In this document: positions 23,460-34,168 of the stretch, piece by piece | Layout: each line of letters begins with the position of its first letter | Numbering within the stretch: the first letter of the stretch is position 1 | Source of the DNA: Anthostomella pinea | Taxonomy: Eukaryota; Ascomycota; Sordariomycetes; Xylariales; Xylariaceae | Assembly: GCA_963556695.1 (NCBI GenBank) | Contig: CAUWAG010000020.1 | Coordinates: 2,294,001-2,358,000, forward strand | Length of the DNA: 64,000 bases | Direction: 5' to 3' | Position numbers and translations under genes: made by a program | The notes under the pieces: generated by a model | What the model saw: only the letters and a program-made list of their open reading frames with translations | The model's database searches: none | What the model was told of the DNA's origin: nothing

Positions 23460-23935
23460 CGATTCCGGGGTCGATTTGCCGGCCACTGCTTCGTTGAATT
23501 TGGCAACGCCGACGCAGTGCAAAGAGCTTTGCAGCTCAACGGAACTCCTGTCCAGAGGCAAAACTCTTGAAGCAACCAGCTTTTGTCGGTACCGACCGAC
23601 TCACCAGATTTGAACGAGAGCCGCGGACGCTGATGTTAAGGAGATATTAGGCGCGGACTAACATGAAACCACGCTCAGTACCTTTCTATCGCCTGTGTAC
23701 TCTTTTGCTTTATCATCTCACAGTCGCGCTCGCCGCTCTTCTGTCATCCATCGACACCCTGGCTTCTCCGATCCCAGTCACTCGTCCTCAGCCACCACTG
23801 TTTCGCTGTGGTGAACACCCGACACCGAGCGTCTTCCGATTGACCTCGGCGTCCGGCGGTGGTTTCGTTGATCGCCGAGACGATCGTAGCCCCGAGTACT
23901 CGATCTTCGTTGGCGACCTCGAACATGAAGTTGAA
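23460..23935 (+). pseudogene. Fragment of a Nam8/Csx1-like RRM protein, interrupted
   Basis: Two pieces in different frames fit consecutive parts of one RNA-binding protein. At 23460-23555 the frame encodes FAGHCFVEFGNADAVQRAL and LNGTPV, the RNP1 strand and end of one RRM. At 23830-23930 the frame encodes SASGGGFVDRRDDR and SPEYSIFVGDLEHEV, the linker and first RNP2 strand of the next RRM, as in Nam8/Csx1/TIA1-type proteins. The roughly 270 bp between them contain stops and a dispersed repeat also present near 11.7 kb. The second piece stops exactly where the first repeat unit of the following array begins. These proteins bind mRNA or U1 snRNP; here only a relic remains. Confidence 0.6.
23638..23815 (+). 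repeat. Diverged dispersed repeat, second copy at 11626-11800
   Basis: The two segments align over about 170 bp, from GGAGATAT..GCGGA.TA.CATG through GCTCTTCTGTCATCCATC to CAGTCACTCGTCC. Both encode a Met followed by a hydrophobic signal-peptide-like stretch ending ALLSSI. Many differences are transitions. The copy here lies inside the RRM-gene fragment. Confidence 0.6.
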
Positions 23936-23938
23936 GGC

Positions 23939-26080
23939 CGGGGCCCTGCACCTCGCGCCTCCCCATGGGGTCGTTGTCTGGTTGCGGTGACTATGTGGTC
24001 GTCCGCGTCTCGTGCCAAGCTCACGTCTCGGGCGATCTCGGACTCGTCTTGATGAGGACCCTCGTATGTACTGGGTCCTTCGCTCGCAATGCGGGGAGTT
24101 GGACAGTCTACCAGTTTGCGAGTTCATATAGCCCCCGCAAGACGGCAAGGCAGTGAAGGTCAGGAAGAAGAATCCTACTCCGCCAGGGACATACGAGATC
24201 ACGACTAAAATCGTCAGAACATGGCCTGGGTTTGGTAATATCAGCAGTGGCTCCCTTCCCATGGTCGCGGAGGGCCTGCACCTCACGCCTCCCCATGGCC
24301 GTGCTGCCTGGTTGTGCTGACTATGGTGTTGGGGCCATCGCTCCCCGGGAAGTTGCCCAACGACAAGTAGACCTGAACAAAGCTTCAGGCAAGCAGACGA
24401 ATTCCGAAAAGAAGGATGCGAATATTGCTGCTAAAGAGGCAGCCAAGACGTAAAGCAGCCAGGTTCTCCAGTTAGCACTGTCCTGGTGGCGACCGGGGGC
24501 CTGCACCTCACGCCTCCCCATGGGGTCGCTTGAGCCCCACTGAGCGATCCCTCGAGTGGCACTTTGGATCATTTCGAGGTCAAAGACGCCATACCGGGGG
24601 CGATACTCTGGATTCGGGCACAGCCGACATTCTTGGTGACGGATACGAGACTGCGTCGGAAGACTTCCTGCAGGAGACAGCGGAATGGTAAGCTGCTAAG
24701 CTGAAGGGGTAGTTGATATGTTGTAGAAGCGAATCTTGGGTCGCTGCTTGGTTTCGGTGCCCTCGGTCGTGGGGTCCGATCTTGTACCTTACGCCTCCCT
24801 ATGGCCGTGAGATCCGTTATGCCTAAGGGATAATATGGAGGGCGAGCTCGAAAGAGCCGAACCGAGCGTCTACACAACGACCTTGGAACAGTGATGGCCG
24901 GAGACGATCGAAAACTAGTGGGACAACTGGAAGAGCTTCCCTCTTTGCGACGAGTTGGCATAAGACCTCCGGATGGGTTGCCTGGTTGCGGCGACCATGG
25001 TCGTGGGGGGGATAACAGTGCAAAGAAACGAAAAGAAGAACGACAAGACGAATCAACTCTTACCTGCTACACCTCGACGAATTGTACCAACCTACAAACA
25101 TTAGTACCTACACGGACTCGGAGGAAGCCGAGAGCAACAATGTCAGTAACCACATGGTTTTGGACCTTGTACAGCTCTTAGGGGAGATTTGCAGATTGGA
25201 ATAGGGGGTGCACCTCCGCCTCACGAACAAAGCCCAATGTTCTGCTCGAGATCGCAGGCCACCGTGACCACATGCAGTCATTTACTGAACCCTTAGGACA
25301 AACCTAGTATACAAATTTGCCGAAGCTCGCAGAGGTACTGCGTGACATAGCCCAGACCCTGGAATTCCTCAGGGTCGTGGGGGGTGCACCTCCGCCTCCT
25401 CACTATCTGGGGGGGGCGGGTGCACTTTTTCGTGCCCCTTCGCCGCACCGCACCATCACGCACACCTCCGTCACAACATTCTTGACACCTGATCCCGCCG
25501 CCACGATGCCGGTGGCTTTTCGCGCGTTACATACGCCCCCGATCCCGCTTTCTAAGTATTCTCCCCGATCACGCATAGGAAGAAAAAAGGCGTGCTCAAA
25601 GAGCCGCGATGAAAACGGCCGGGTCGAAATGGACCTTACAGACTAAGTCAGGTCGGCGCCACCACACTCGATTCTACCCAAACAAGGAAAAAGAGTCGGA
25701 TGGTCGCTTAGGAAACATCTCCGCCTCCTCACTATCTGGGGGGGTGCACCTCCGCCTCCCCATGGTCTTGGGGGTGCACCTCCGCCTCCTCATGGTCTGG
25801 GGGCGTGCCTGCACCTCACGCCTCCTCATGGCCGTGTTGCCTGGTCACGCTGATTATGGTCGTGGGGGTTTTGGTGGATTGAGATCATTTGCTGTGTTTT
25901 ATTCTGTTAGACTAAGTATACAGCACGGGGGCTCAGCTTTTTGTTGTATTTTTGGCTATTTGGGTTGGGCTTTTCACTTGCGGTCAAAGAGCTTAATAAT
26001 GAAATAAATCGTCCATGCTCCTCGCACTCCTGCATGGTCGTGTTGCCTGGTTGCGCCCACTTTAGCTGTGAGGGTTCTTG
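23939..26080 (+). repeat. Dispersed G/C-rich repeat family, about ten copies in 2.1 kb
   Basis: A core resembling GGGGCCTGCACCTC, then ACGCCTCCCCATGG, then (in fuller copies) TGCCTGGTTGCG and GACTATGGTCGTGGGG recurs near 23941, 24271, 24495, 24775 (weak), 24972 (right half), 25203, 25376, 25717-25869 (several units nearly in tandem) and 26022 (right half). Full units are about 60 bp; others are left or right halves. The unit has no continuous coding frame and carries CCATGG at its centre. Stretches between copies are unrelated to each other and several look like gene scraps. I do not recognise this family. Confidence 0.7.
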
Positions 26081-26290
26081 TTCTTTGTAGAATCTATGGA
26101 AGAGGGACGGGAGGAAGGGACGAAATCCTAGACGAGTGAGCGGCTCAAATACTGTGTGGATGACTTGGCCCGCGATGAGTCAATATTTTATGCTTGCGTG
26201 TAGCATGGGGGCTCTGGTTTTTGTCGTATTTCGGGGCATCTGGGTTGGGCTCTTGGCTCGCAGTCGAAGAACTTAGTAATGAGAGAAGAA
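25921..26290 (+). repeat. Diverged direct duplication (about 85 bp, two copies)
   Basis: Positions about 25921-26005 and 26205-26290 align from CAYGGGGGCTC through TTTTTGTYGTATTT, TTGGGTTGGGCT and AGAGCTTAATAATGA/AGAACTTAGTAATGA. Differences are mostly transitions, which would fit repeat-induced point mutation or simple age. Confidence 0.65.
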
Positions 26291-26698
26291 TCATGGTATG
26301 ATGTAGTATTGATATGGAAGATTGCGCGACCTTCAAGTCAGCCTGAAGATAATAAGGTATATATAGATAAGTCCTAACCTAGATACTGGAGTTAAGATTA
26401 GGTTCTCGCTGCCAACATTCTAGTTTTATTCATTCGTAGGTTCGTGACTGGATCCAACCGCTCGCATATAAAATTCCCAAAAGTGAAGACCCAACAGAAG
26501 TTCGGCGATGATTATGCGCATTTGGATTTTAACACTAGACAGGTGGAATTTGAGAATTGGGAGATCTGGTGGACGGGTATGTGTATGGTTCAGATCATAG
26601 CCAGCAGATCATAGCCAACAGCTCCTCACTTTGCCTAACGCACCGACGAGTCTTATAGCGCGTGCTCGAAGACTGGAGTGAACTCATGTGTGTCTGTT

Positions 26699-26753
26699 CG
26701 TCATCCGATGAGCACGTCATCCGATGAGCACGTCATCCGATGAGCACGTCATC
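26699..26753 (+). repeat. 16-bp tandem repeat, 3.4 units
   Basis: The unit CGTCATCCGATGAGCA repeats exactly three times, then a partial copy. No spacers are present, so it is not a CRISPR array. Confidence 0.9.
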
Positions 26754-27384
26754 AGTAATCTTCGGTCTAGTCCATTGGCACTCCGACCATTGAACGTAAA
26801 TCAGGGTCGTTGACCAATGTGTTTTCTCTGCCCTATAGGGGTGGGGTACGCTTCCATATTGGCCTGGCGAGGCCCGTTGCTGCAGGGGCAGAAGTCAGGG
26901 AATCGGACACGTGGAAGAGATAGAAGCACATTAAAATATCCGAAGGTCGGCCATGCTGAGTTTGTTCGGCAAAGAGAGGCCACATCAAGTCTGCTTTTAA
27001 AAGGGGGGGCTTGTGGGTATTCAGGGGTAAAGGGGTCGGTGCGGGGATCGCGTCGTAGTCGCACTCCCCACCCATTCGGTCATCGCTAGACGATACCAAC
27101 AAGTTGTTGAGAACTATTCAGCCTGTACTTAGTAAATTATACTCTTTTCTTGCTCCTGCAGAAGGCCGCCCAATTGATCCAAGGCACATTTACTCTGGGA
27201 GAGTTCGCTACTATGTGAGACGTGTGTAGGGGGTGGTATTCCCACCGATCTCGCAGCAGAGTATCCCCAAGTCACGAAGTCATGTAGAATCAACTCAAAG
27301 CAGAAGGGATTTGTCCAAAATGTGGAATAAGTCTACCAAGTGTGTGGCCGACAACAAAAACCAATTACACAATTTCCTCCCCCG

Positions 27385-27750
27385 TTATACCCCCCAAAAA
27401 ATTCCTCCGCCCTCAGACCATCGCATCAACCGTATCCTTGCCTCCACCCATTTCCGCCTCTCGCCCAGCCTTTCCGTTCCGGTGCGCCCATGTTGCTCAT
27501 GACGAAGATCCTTGACCAGAAGTGATGACTTCTTGAAGTCGTCCATCTCCTTGAGCTTGTCGATGGCTTCCTTTTGTTCGTCGAGCCCTTCCTTGATGTT
27601 CTCGGCCATCTTCTTTGAATCGTCGACTTCCTTGCGCAACCACTTCCGGTTCGGCTCCGTGGCTTCGTACATCTTTGTATGTAGCGCGTTGACATCATCG
27701 ATGTGGGCACTGAGACCGAGTGGAGTGTCGTTGTTCTGGTTGCTGGACAT
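27385..27750 (-). CDS. Small hydrophilic coiled-coil protein, function unknown
   Basis: A single frame of 121 aa starts at MSSNQNNDTPLG. Residues 15-85 are rich in Lys, Glu and Asp with heptad-like spacing (NIKEGLDEQKEAIDKLKEM), predicting a coiled coil. The C-terminus is basic with several Trp. There is no signal peptide or membrane segment. The frame extends 30 codons upstream, but that extension is compositionally different, so the internal Met is preferred. I do not recognise the family. The GC-rich codon use and single open frame favour a real gene over noise; the last residues could differ if an intron near the end was missed. Confidence 0.5.
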   Translation of the reverse strand: MSSNQNNDTPLGLSAHIDDVNALHTKMYEATEPNRKWLRKEVDDSKKMAENIKEGLDEQKEAIDKLKEMDDFKKSSLLVKDLRHEQHGRTGTERLGERRKWVEARIRLMRWSEGGGIFWGV

Positions 27751-28442
27751 TGTGCTATCGGCTGTAGATGGGTGCAATATGTCGGCGCAGGTGGGCAGAC
27801 GTTTGGTGTATGTGGATTTGTGCGTGGTACGTTGTCGCAAGTGATGTCAGAGTGGTGTATCTTGGTAGAGAACGCTGTGGTGAACTGATTGGTTTTGGTT
27901 GCGATGTTCGGTGATCTGCCACGAGAGCTGTTCTCAACGGAGGCCATATTCGCCAGTCTTTATGCACTTCGGCATCGAGTCGCATGGCTCACCACTGGTG
28001 ACAGTTCACATGATGATTGTCTTGCTGGCGTAGGTAATGTACGGACTGGTCATTCAAGGTCAACGTTCACTACTTTCTAGAGCGATGTTTATTACAAGGT
28101 AATGAAATGAGCAGCGCCGCGCGCGGGGGAGCCAGACGTATCTGGAGCGGCATCATGTAAATACCATTCCCTACGCCTCAAATCATATCTTCCAGTGGGC
28201 TTCTGATACCAATACAGGAGTCACTGCATCGGACAGGTATTGCTAGGTCATACACATGCTCTGGTGAATTGACTAGGAATGAAACGCACTGGTATAACCT
28301 AGGTCAGAGCTATCAGCACTGTTACATTACAGCTTGCGACACTGCACCATATTCCCTATGAAGCCAGTAACCTGAATCTCCGCTCACTTCACTCGGTCAT
28401 CCATTACACAACCACCCTCTGATCCTCGCAGCTAGAAGACCT
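27751..28442. other. Intergenic region
   Basis: About 690 bases between the coiled-coil gene and the P450 stop codon. It should contain the promoter of the minus-strand coiled-coil gene and the P450 3' UTR. No further feature is seen. Confidence 0.5.
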
Positions 28443-30445
28443 TCAAACGTCCCTACCCTTCAGCCGCTCGAGGCGAACCTCCAAGCCAGCAGGGCGCAAC
28501 GTAAAGCCAGGGTTTTCGATCGCGAAAGGCTTCGCCACCTCGACAAACTTGAAGTTGCGCACCATTTCCGCCAGAATGGTCTTGATCTCAAACATCGCGA
28601 ACAATTTACCAATGCAGATCTTCGGCCCGTTTGAGAACGCCGAGAAGGTGTAGAGGGATGTTTGGTCGCCTTCCAGTGAGTCCCAGCGGTCAGGGTCAAC
28701 CTGTCCAATGCCTTAGTCAGTTCACTGCTGCGATTTCAAATTGGGTCCGCCATGAGGCGGACTCGGTGGCTTTCCACGCCTGGTTGGAACTAGGTGAGAT
28801 ACTGACCTCGTCCACGCTTTCCCCCCATATCAGGGGATTCAGTAGAGTAACTGAGGGGCACAGGTCCAGAAGCGTCCCCTTGGGTATGTGCACCCCCTCA
28901 ACTACGACGTCATGCTCTGCACCGCGCTGATAAGTGGTAGCTGCCTTAAAGTCAGTGCGTGATATTGGAGAATGCCGGATAATGGCAAAGACTTACAGGG
29001 GGAGTAGAGCCGCAAGATCTCCTTGCAGAAGTTCTCCAGATACGAAAGCTTATCCAGCTCCGTGTAAGATGGGCTGTCTGGAAGTGTCTTCACTTCGTTC
29101 CGCAACTTCTCTTGGATATCCTGATTTGTAGCTAACACATACAGACTCCACGAAAGCATATTGGCCGAGGTGTCGTGGCCGGCAGCCATGAATTCCAGGA
29201 GCTACTACCAGTCAGCACAAATATCTTGAACCAGAAGATTGAGAAGATTTGGGAGTCGCGGGAGCCTATCAGGCTTGGCAGGCGAGTAGCTGGCTTTTCA
29301 TCAACTTACATGACCGAGAAACTCCTCTTCGCCCATGCCTTCAGTCACGCCACCTGTCAGGTTCTCCTCGACAATGAAGGTGACCAAATCCCGGGAGTCC
29401 TTGCTCTCGTATTCGTTCTTCGCCTTTGACTCTGATACTTGCTTGTACCGGTCTCGGATGAGCGTCCGGAGAACGTCGTTAAGCCAACCCATCGCGTGTA
29501 GAAACTCACGATTGGCTTGCAGGGGCAGCCAACGAACTGGCATGATCCCATTGACCACTAACAGGATTTTCCCCATCGTATCCGGAGCAAAGAACACGTC
29601 GTAAGCTTCGTGAAAGGTGCAACCCGGCTTCAAGTTGCTGTTGTTCGCCTGCGTCGAGACGTCATCGCTGGTCTCACCGGGTTTGACGTAGTTGAGGTCG
29701 AGTCCGAGAATGGCGGATCCCATGATGTCAAGGATAGCCTTCGAGAATGTCGTGGTGCAGTCGATTGCGCCACGCTTCCCATCCCCCTCGGCGATGCTCT
29801 GATCGAAGTAACGGCAGATGTCCTTGGCCTTTTCTTGGAAAATGGGCTCCAACTTGCGAATGTTCTTGAGCGAAAAGGGGCCGGCCAGCATCCTGCGATG
29901 CGCCCGGTGCTCATCACCTTCCATCAAGATGAGGCCATGACCCGCGACCTCCTTTACCAGGCGCAGGAACCAGTTGGGTTTCGTAAAAGAGTAGCATTGT
30001 GTCTGCAAGACTTCTCGGTGGGCATTGAGATTGTTGGGCACCAGGACTTCCGTATTGGCCCAGGTCAGGTATCGAATGAAGGGCGCATCAGGGTACTGCC
30101 TCATCCACTTGATGTACAACTCCGTCGGGGTCTTGGCTATGATGAGGTTCAACGCTTGACCGATGAGCGGATGATTGTCCTGCGAGAATCTGTTAGATAC
30201 CCGGTCCACAATTTACTCATACCACTACTTACCGTCGGGCCGGGCACATGGCGCAGCGGCGAAACGTACTTCGGGTAGGCAACTATCCGGTAATACTTGA
30301 CGACTAGATACTGAAGAAAGAAAAGAGTCAAGGCAGTCTGAGACGTCGTTGATCCCCTCACTTCGCCGAATAGGCTTGCCGGAGCTCTCTTCAGCAGCAG
30401 GGACTCGGCAAAAGCAACGCCAGCGCAGATGACGAAATCCATCAC
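28443..30445 (-). CDS. Membrane-anchored cytochrome P450 monooxygenase
   Basis: Five exons join in phase: 30445-30233, 30179-29310, 29201-28997, 28940-28807 and 28700-28443, giving 559 aa. The N-terminus has a hydrophobic ER anchor (residues 1-50) followed by the Pro-rich hinge RHVPGPT. Signature motifs occur in order: helix C region HRAHRRML, I-helix AAGHDTSA (oxygen activation), K-helix ExxR in KEILRLY, PERF-like VDPDRWD, and haem-binding FSNGPKICIG with the Cys ligand. All expected residues are present, so the enzyme should be active. Fungal P450s of this architecture hydroxylate or epoxidise lipophilic substrates in secondary metabolism or detoxification; the CYP family cannot be named by eye. 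Nearby methyltransferase and transporter genes suggest a tailoring role, but no backbone synthase is visible. Confidence 0.95.
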
Positions 30446-31624
30446 GCACGGCAGTTTTGTCAGAGATACAGCTCAACGGTTCCTTGGTAGGCTGGTACGT
30501 GCGAAGTTGGAGTCGGTCGGAATCCTGCGTGGTCACTGGTCACATCATACGAGTCCGGCAGGAGGCACAGGAAAAAGAAAGGAGTCAGGCACTGAGACGT
30601 GACAAAAGGGCAAGAGAGGCGGGGAAATTGAAATCACGTATCTGTCGGGCCGTTCCAGACATATCGAATCCTGGATGCTGCCCGATTGGCAGCTTTACCG
30701 CAATCTCCACGGTGGAAGGGTCTGTGAGCACGGAAGCCGATCCCCGGCGGCCCCCCTGCCCTCCAGACCCTGCTCGGTTCACGATGTCACCCTGGCTTCA
30801 TGGACATGGGACTGTCACACCAACGAGATCACACCAACGAGATCATACCAACTCCTCGGCTACCACTCTGCCCGAATTTTTGGTACCACCCCGACGTGCC
30901 AAGATCAGGGCAGATGCCAGATGGAAGTCAGTGCAACTTCACATTCACGAGAGTCATCTTTTCATCGACGACTCCTGAGACGACAAAGTTGTTGGACCTG
31001 TCGCTTTTGATCATATGGTTACGGCCCCGCCGTCAGGAGCACGCTTCGTATTGGGTTACTTTGGCTCCACGGCTTTGATTCTTCCTAGTGACTCGTCAGT
31101 TTTGCCGGGATAGAGAGTTCTCGACCATGGTTCCGTCCCGTCCCGCCCCCTTGAGATCTGGCAACCCGACTCCAAAGATCAACCTAGTAAAGTCTGGACA
31201 AAACGAATGCCGTCTGGACTGCCCGTCTTACCATAAAGAAACACTGACGCCGCGAGGATGTACCTTCCTCATCAACATACTGGTACTGGCCTCGGCATGT
31301 AGACCCTTGGAATTGCTGGTGATCGGACCTCCGTATTCGATCCGACAGGTCGCGCGCATTATCCAAGGGTCTACATGCAACGCGACCGACCCTGGCCGCT
31401 TACTTTTTCCAGGCCGTTGCAGAAACACTCAGCCTTGGTTACAGGGGTAGTCGGCGGGAGCAACCCGCGCGTCAAAACTTCAATTGTTTGAACGTAAAGG
31501 CGCTCGACTGTCCACCTCCCGCTCCTCCCAAACTCTAGCTAAAGCCAACCACATACGGCCTTTTGTGCCTTTGCCCTTGCTCTATGTACTGCCTTTTGCT
31601 GGAGAACTAGCTCCTGATGCCACC
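30446..31624. other. Divergent promoter region
   Basis: About 1.2 kb between divergently transcribed P450 and rhodopsin-domain genes. It should hold both promoters. A 14-bp direct repeat (ACCAACGAGATCAC, two copies near 30819-30846) is present. No coding feature is convincing. Confidence 0.5.
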
Positions 31625-32866
31625 ATGCCTCCAGTAACTATCTCTGGTCAAGAGCTCATCGACCTGGCCTGGCAGCAGCAACCTATCGCAGCAAGCGACT
31701 TCGCCGCTGGCGTGACGACCGCTACTATCGTAGTGCTTGTCCTCAGTGCCCTGGCTGTGGGGTTACGCGTATGGGTTCGTACGTCGTTCTTTCTGGACCG
31801 TCAAATCTGGGGATGGGATGACACACTCGCAGTACTGAGCTTGGTATGTCCTCAGACCACTCCCCAGCCTAAGTCATCTACTCACGACGGTTTCCCACCC
31901 TTTTAGGTAACCTTTATACCGTCATGCGTGTTCATCATCCTCGCCGCTCACTATGGGCTTGGTAGGAGAGATGCCGACATCACCCCACTGCTGAGGGCTA
32001 GGGCTGCGCTCTACTTGGGATACTGGCAGATGTTCTACGCGACGTCTACCAACCTGGTCAAAGCCGGCATTGCCATGACCCTGCTGCGTCTCACGGCGCA
32101 ACGACGATATCGGTACCCTATCCTGGGCATCATGATTTCGCCAGCGCTCTTCACTGTCGGAGTGGTCATTGTGCTGGTCACGACATGCTACCCCCTCGGG
32201 GCTCAGTGGGATCTTGCTTTGGCTAGGTGTGCCGCCCACGACGTGATGGCGCAGCTGAGCTACCTCTTTACTGTATTCACGGTCCTCTTGGACTGGGCTT
32301 GTGCCGTGATTCCGTACCTACTCTTACGGGATCTGGAGATGAGGAAGGCGGTCAAGATAACTCTTCTTGCTGTGCTGATGTTCGGCGGCCTTGCGGGCGT
32401 TTGTGCTATTATTCGGTTGCCGTACTTGAAGTACTACCTTATCGAAAAGGACCAGCTGTGTAAGCCACCCACATGCTCCTCTCGAATTACGGGCATATCA
32501 TACCGGCTGGCTGACACTTTGGCACCCTTTGCAGACTATTTCGCCAACATTGTGCTCTGGTCGACAGTCGAGAACGCGATCGGGATCATTGCCGCCTCCC
32601 TACCCATGATTCGCAAGCTGTTCGGCATCTACGCGACGAGCAGCCGCGAAGAATCACAACCGGTGGAGAGGGCAGGGGCGGTTGAGACTATCGGAGGGAC
32701 CCCTTTAACCAAGCATCATACTTCTATCCAGTTGAAGTCGATGAGCTCAAGCAGGCTGAAGTCTTCGACTCTGAGGTCTGGGGAACATGGCAGGTGGAAC
32801 CGGTTGGATGGTGCCAACTCAAGTCAAGAGGAGATGGTCCGTTCGAACACTGGCGGCCGATACTGA
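31625..32866 (+). CDS. Seven-helix membrane protein, fungal rhodopsin-domain (SAT4/PTH11-like) family
   Basis: Three exons join in phase: 31625-31843, 31907-32459 and 32535-32866, giving 367 aa. The start MPPVTISGQELID sits in a good context (CACCATG). Seven hydrophobic helices fit the family: after the first two comes W(G)WDDTL, then LVKAGIAMTLLRL, and near the end LWSTVENAIGIIAASLP, where the family's W-S-x-[V]-E motif lies. The C-terminal 80 residues are cytoplasmic-type and Ser-rich. These proteins are not proven photoreceptors; known relatives act in surface sensing or have no assigned role. The second intron could be read through in frame, but splicing recreates the family motif spacing. 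It lies head-to-head with the P450. Confidence 0.88.
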
Positions 32867-34168
32867 TCGCATCACTATATGGCTTCCCTACTCTAAGCTA
32901 CGGTATGGGCCGGGAGCTACGGGAATGGGGGCATTGCTTCTGACGACCCGTCTCTCATGGCTTGGTGCACCTCTTTGACACGATTTAGGCGCAGACGTGC
33001 CGAGCCGAGCCACCTTGTCTTCACGTATCGGTTTGGTGAATGCGATCACTCCAGACTCTTACTCGAGAGAGGTCCGCGACGGCATCGATTAGGGAGTTGT
33101 GCCCTGCACCTACAGCATGCAGCATGCAGCACCCTCCACGGGTACTCTTCGGCCCCTCCACAAGGACACGGCGCTTGCGGTCGGCATAACCCAATGGTCG
33201 TCTGCTCACATGGACATCATGGACATGGCACACCCACCACCCGTACAGAGAGAAGAAGACGGAGTGAAGCGGAAGCTGCACCAGGGCACGACCATGTGCC
33301 CCATAACTGCCTACTTCGAGAACACAGGGGCGCAGCCCTGGGAAGGAGTCGATCTAGTATCGCGTGCGGGCGTTGGATCTCCTATAGAGCCGGTCCCGCT
33401 AGATGGCAGAGCGCTTTCGAGATAGACCATGCTGTAGAGGACGACTTGCTACTGCGGCGGGACCTGTTCACCCGTGTGATGGAGGGTCGCAGGCGCGGGG
33501 AGAAAGGCACTGTGGAGACGAAGGGCGGCCGACAGGGACGGATTCACGATACGGTCGCGAGACGAGCATCGTGACGCTATCTCTTGAGGGGGCCTAACTT
33601 GATGGCTACTAGTTATGGGATGCAACATGAGCCTGGCAAAGCATATTCATCAACACTATCTATCCTCCATAATCCTGCAGTCTTGGGAAGGACTTAGACG
33701 CAACTGGAGACTTTGACATTCCAAACTTGGCCTCGTTGCCTACAGTCTATTACATGCAACAAGCTTCTTCCCAACACCGGAGATCAAATCTTGAGGACCG
33801 GTGAAGGACGACGGCAAGTGGCCACTTGCTTGCGCACTCTGTACGGTACTCTCAACTACATAGCAAAGGCAGCCAATGGAACGAACCAGATCGCCATCTG
33901 CAATTACTTGAACGAGACCAACAGGCAAGACGAGACCCATGCTTTTCCCCCCTTTCCTGCTCTATGCAGGTGCTATCACGGCGGTCTGCATGCATGTGGT
34001 GGAGTCGGAGCGATAAGGTCACCCTCCACCGGCCCGGTCCTATACCTCCATATACCCGACCGGTTCCAACCAGCTTACGGCAAAGTCGGGTAGTACCTCT
34101 CACATTGACTTTGACTGTAACACAAGCTTTCCGTCCCGTCTTACTTTCTGTGGCTGGTGAGATTTACC
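32867..34168. other. Intergenic region
   Basis: About 1.3 kb without recognisable coding content; open frames are short and conflict on both strands. It should include the promoter of the methyltransferase gene. Confidence 0.5.

Larger units (their letters stand above)
17617..27384. other. 10-kb gene graveyard
   Basis: No intact gene is seen. At 17.6-20.6 kb I recognise nothing firm; a minus-strand stretch (about 20045-19540) is hydrophobic in several frames and could be a decayed membrane protein. A helicase-like scrap, a truncated LINE, an RRM-protein fragment and the repeat-unit patchwork are listed separately. From 21.67 to 23.2 kb nothing is recognised. The last 600 bases before 27385 are AT-richer and featureless apart from a tandem repeat. 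Confidence 0.55.

Noticed and set aside
26699..26753. Regular 16-bp repeats as a CRISPR array
   Set aside because: Units are directly adjacent without spacers and the genome is eukaryotic.
32460..32534. Reading through the second intron of the rhodopsin-domain gene
   Set aside because: The insert is in frame but has donor and acceptor signals and disrupts the spacing before the LWSTVE motif.
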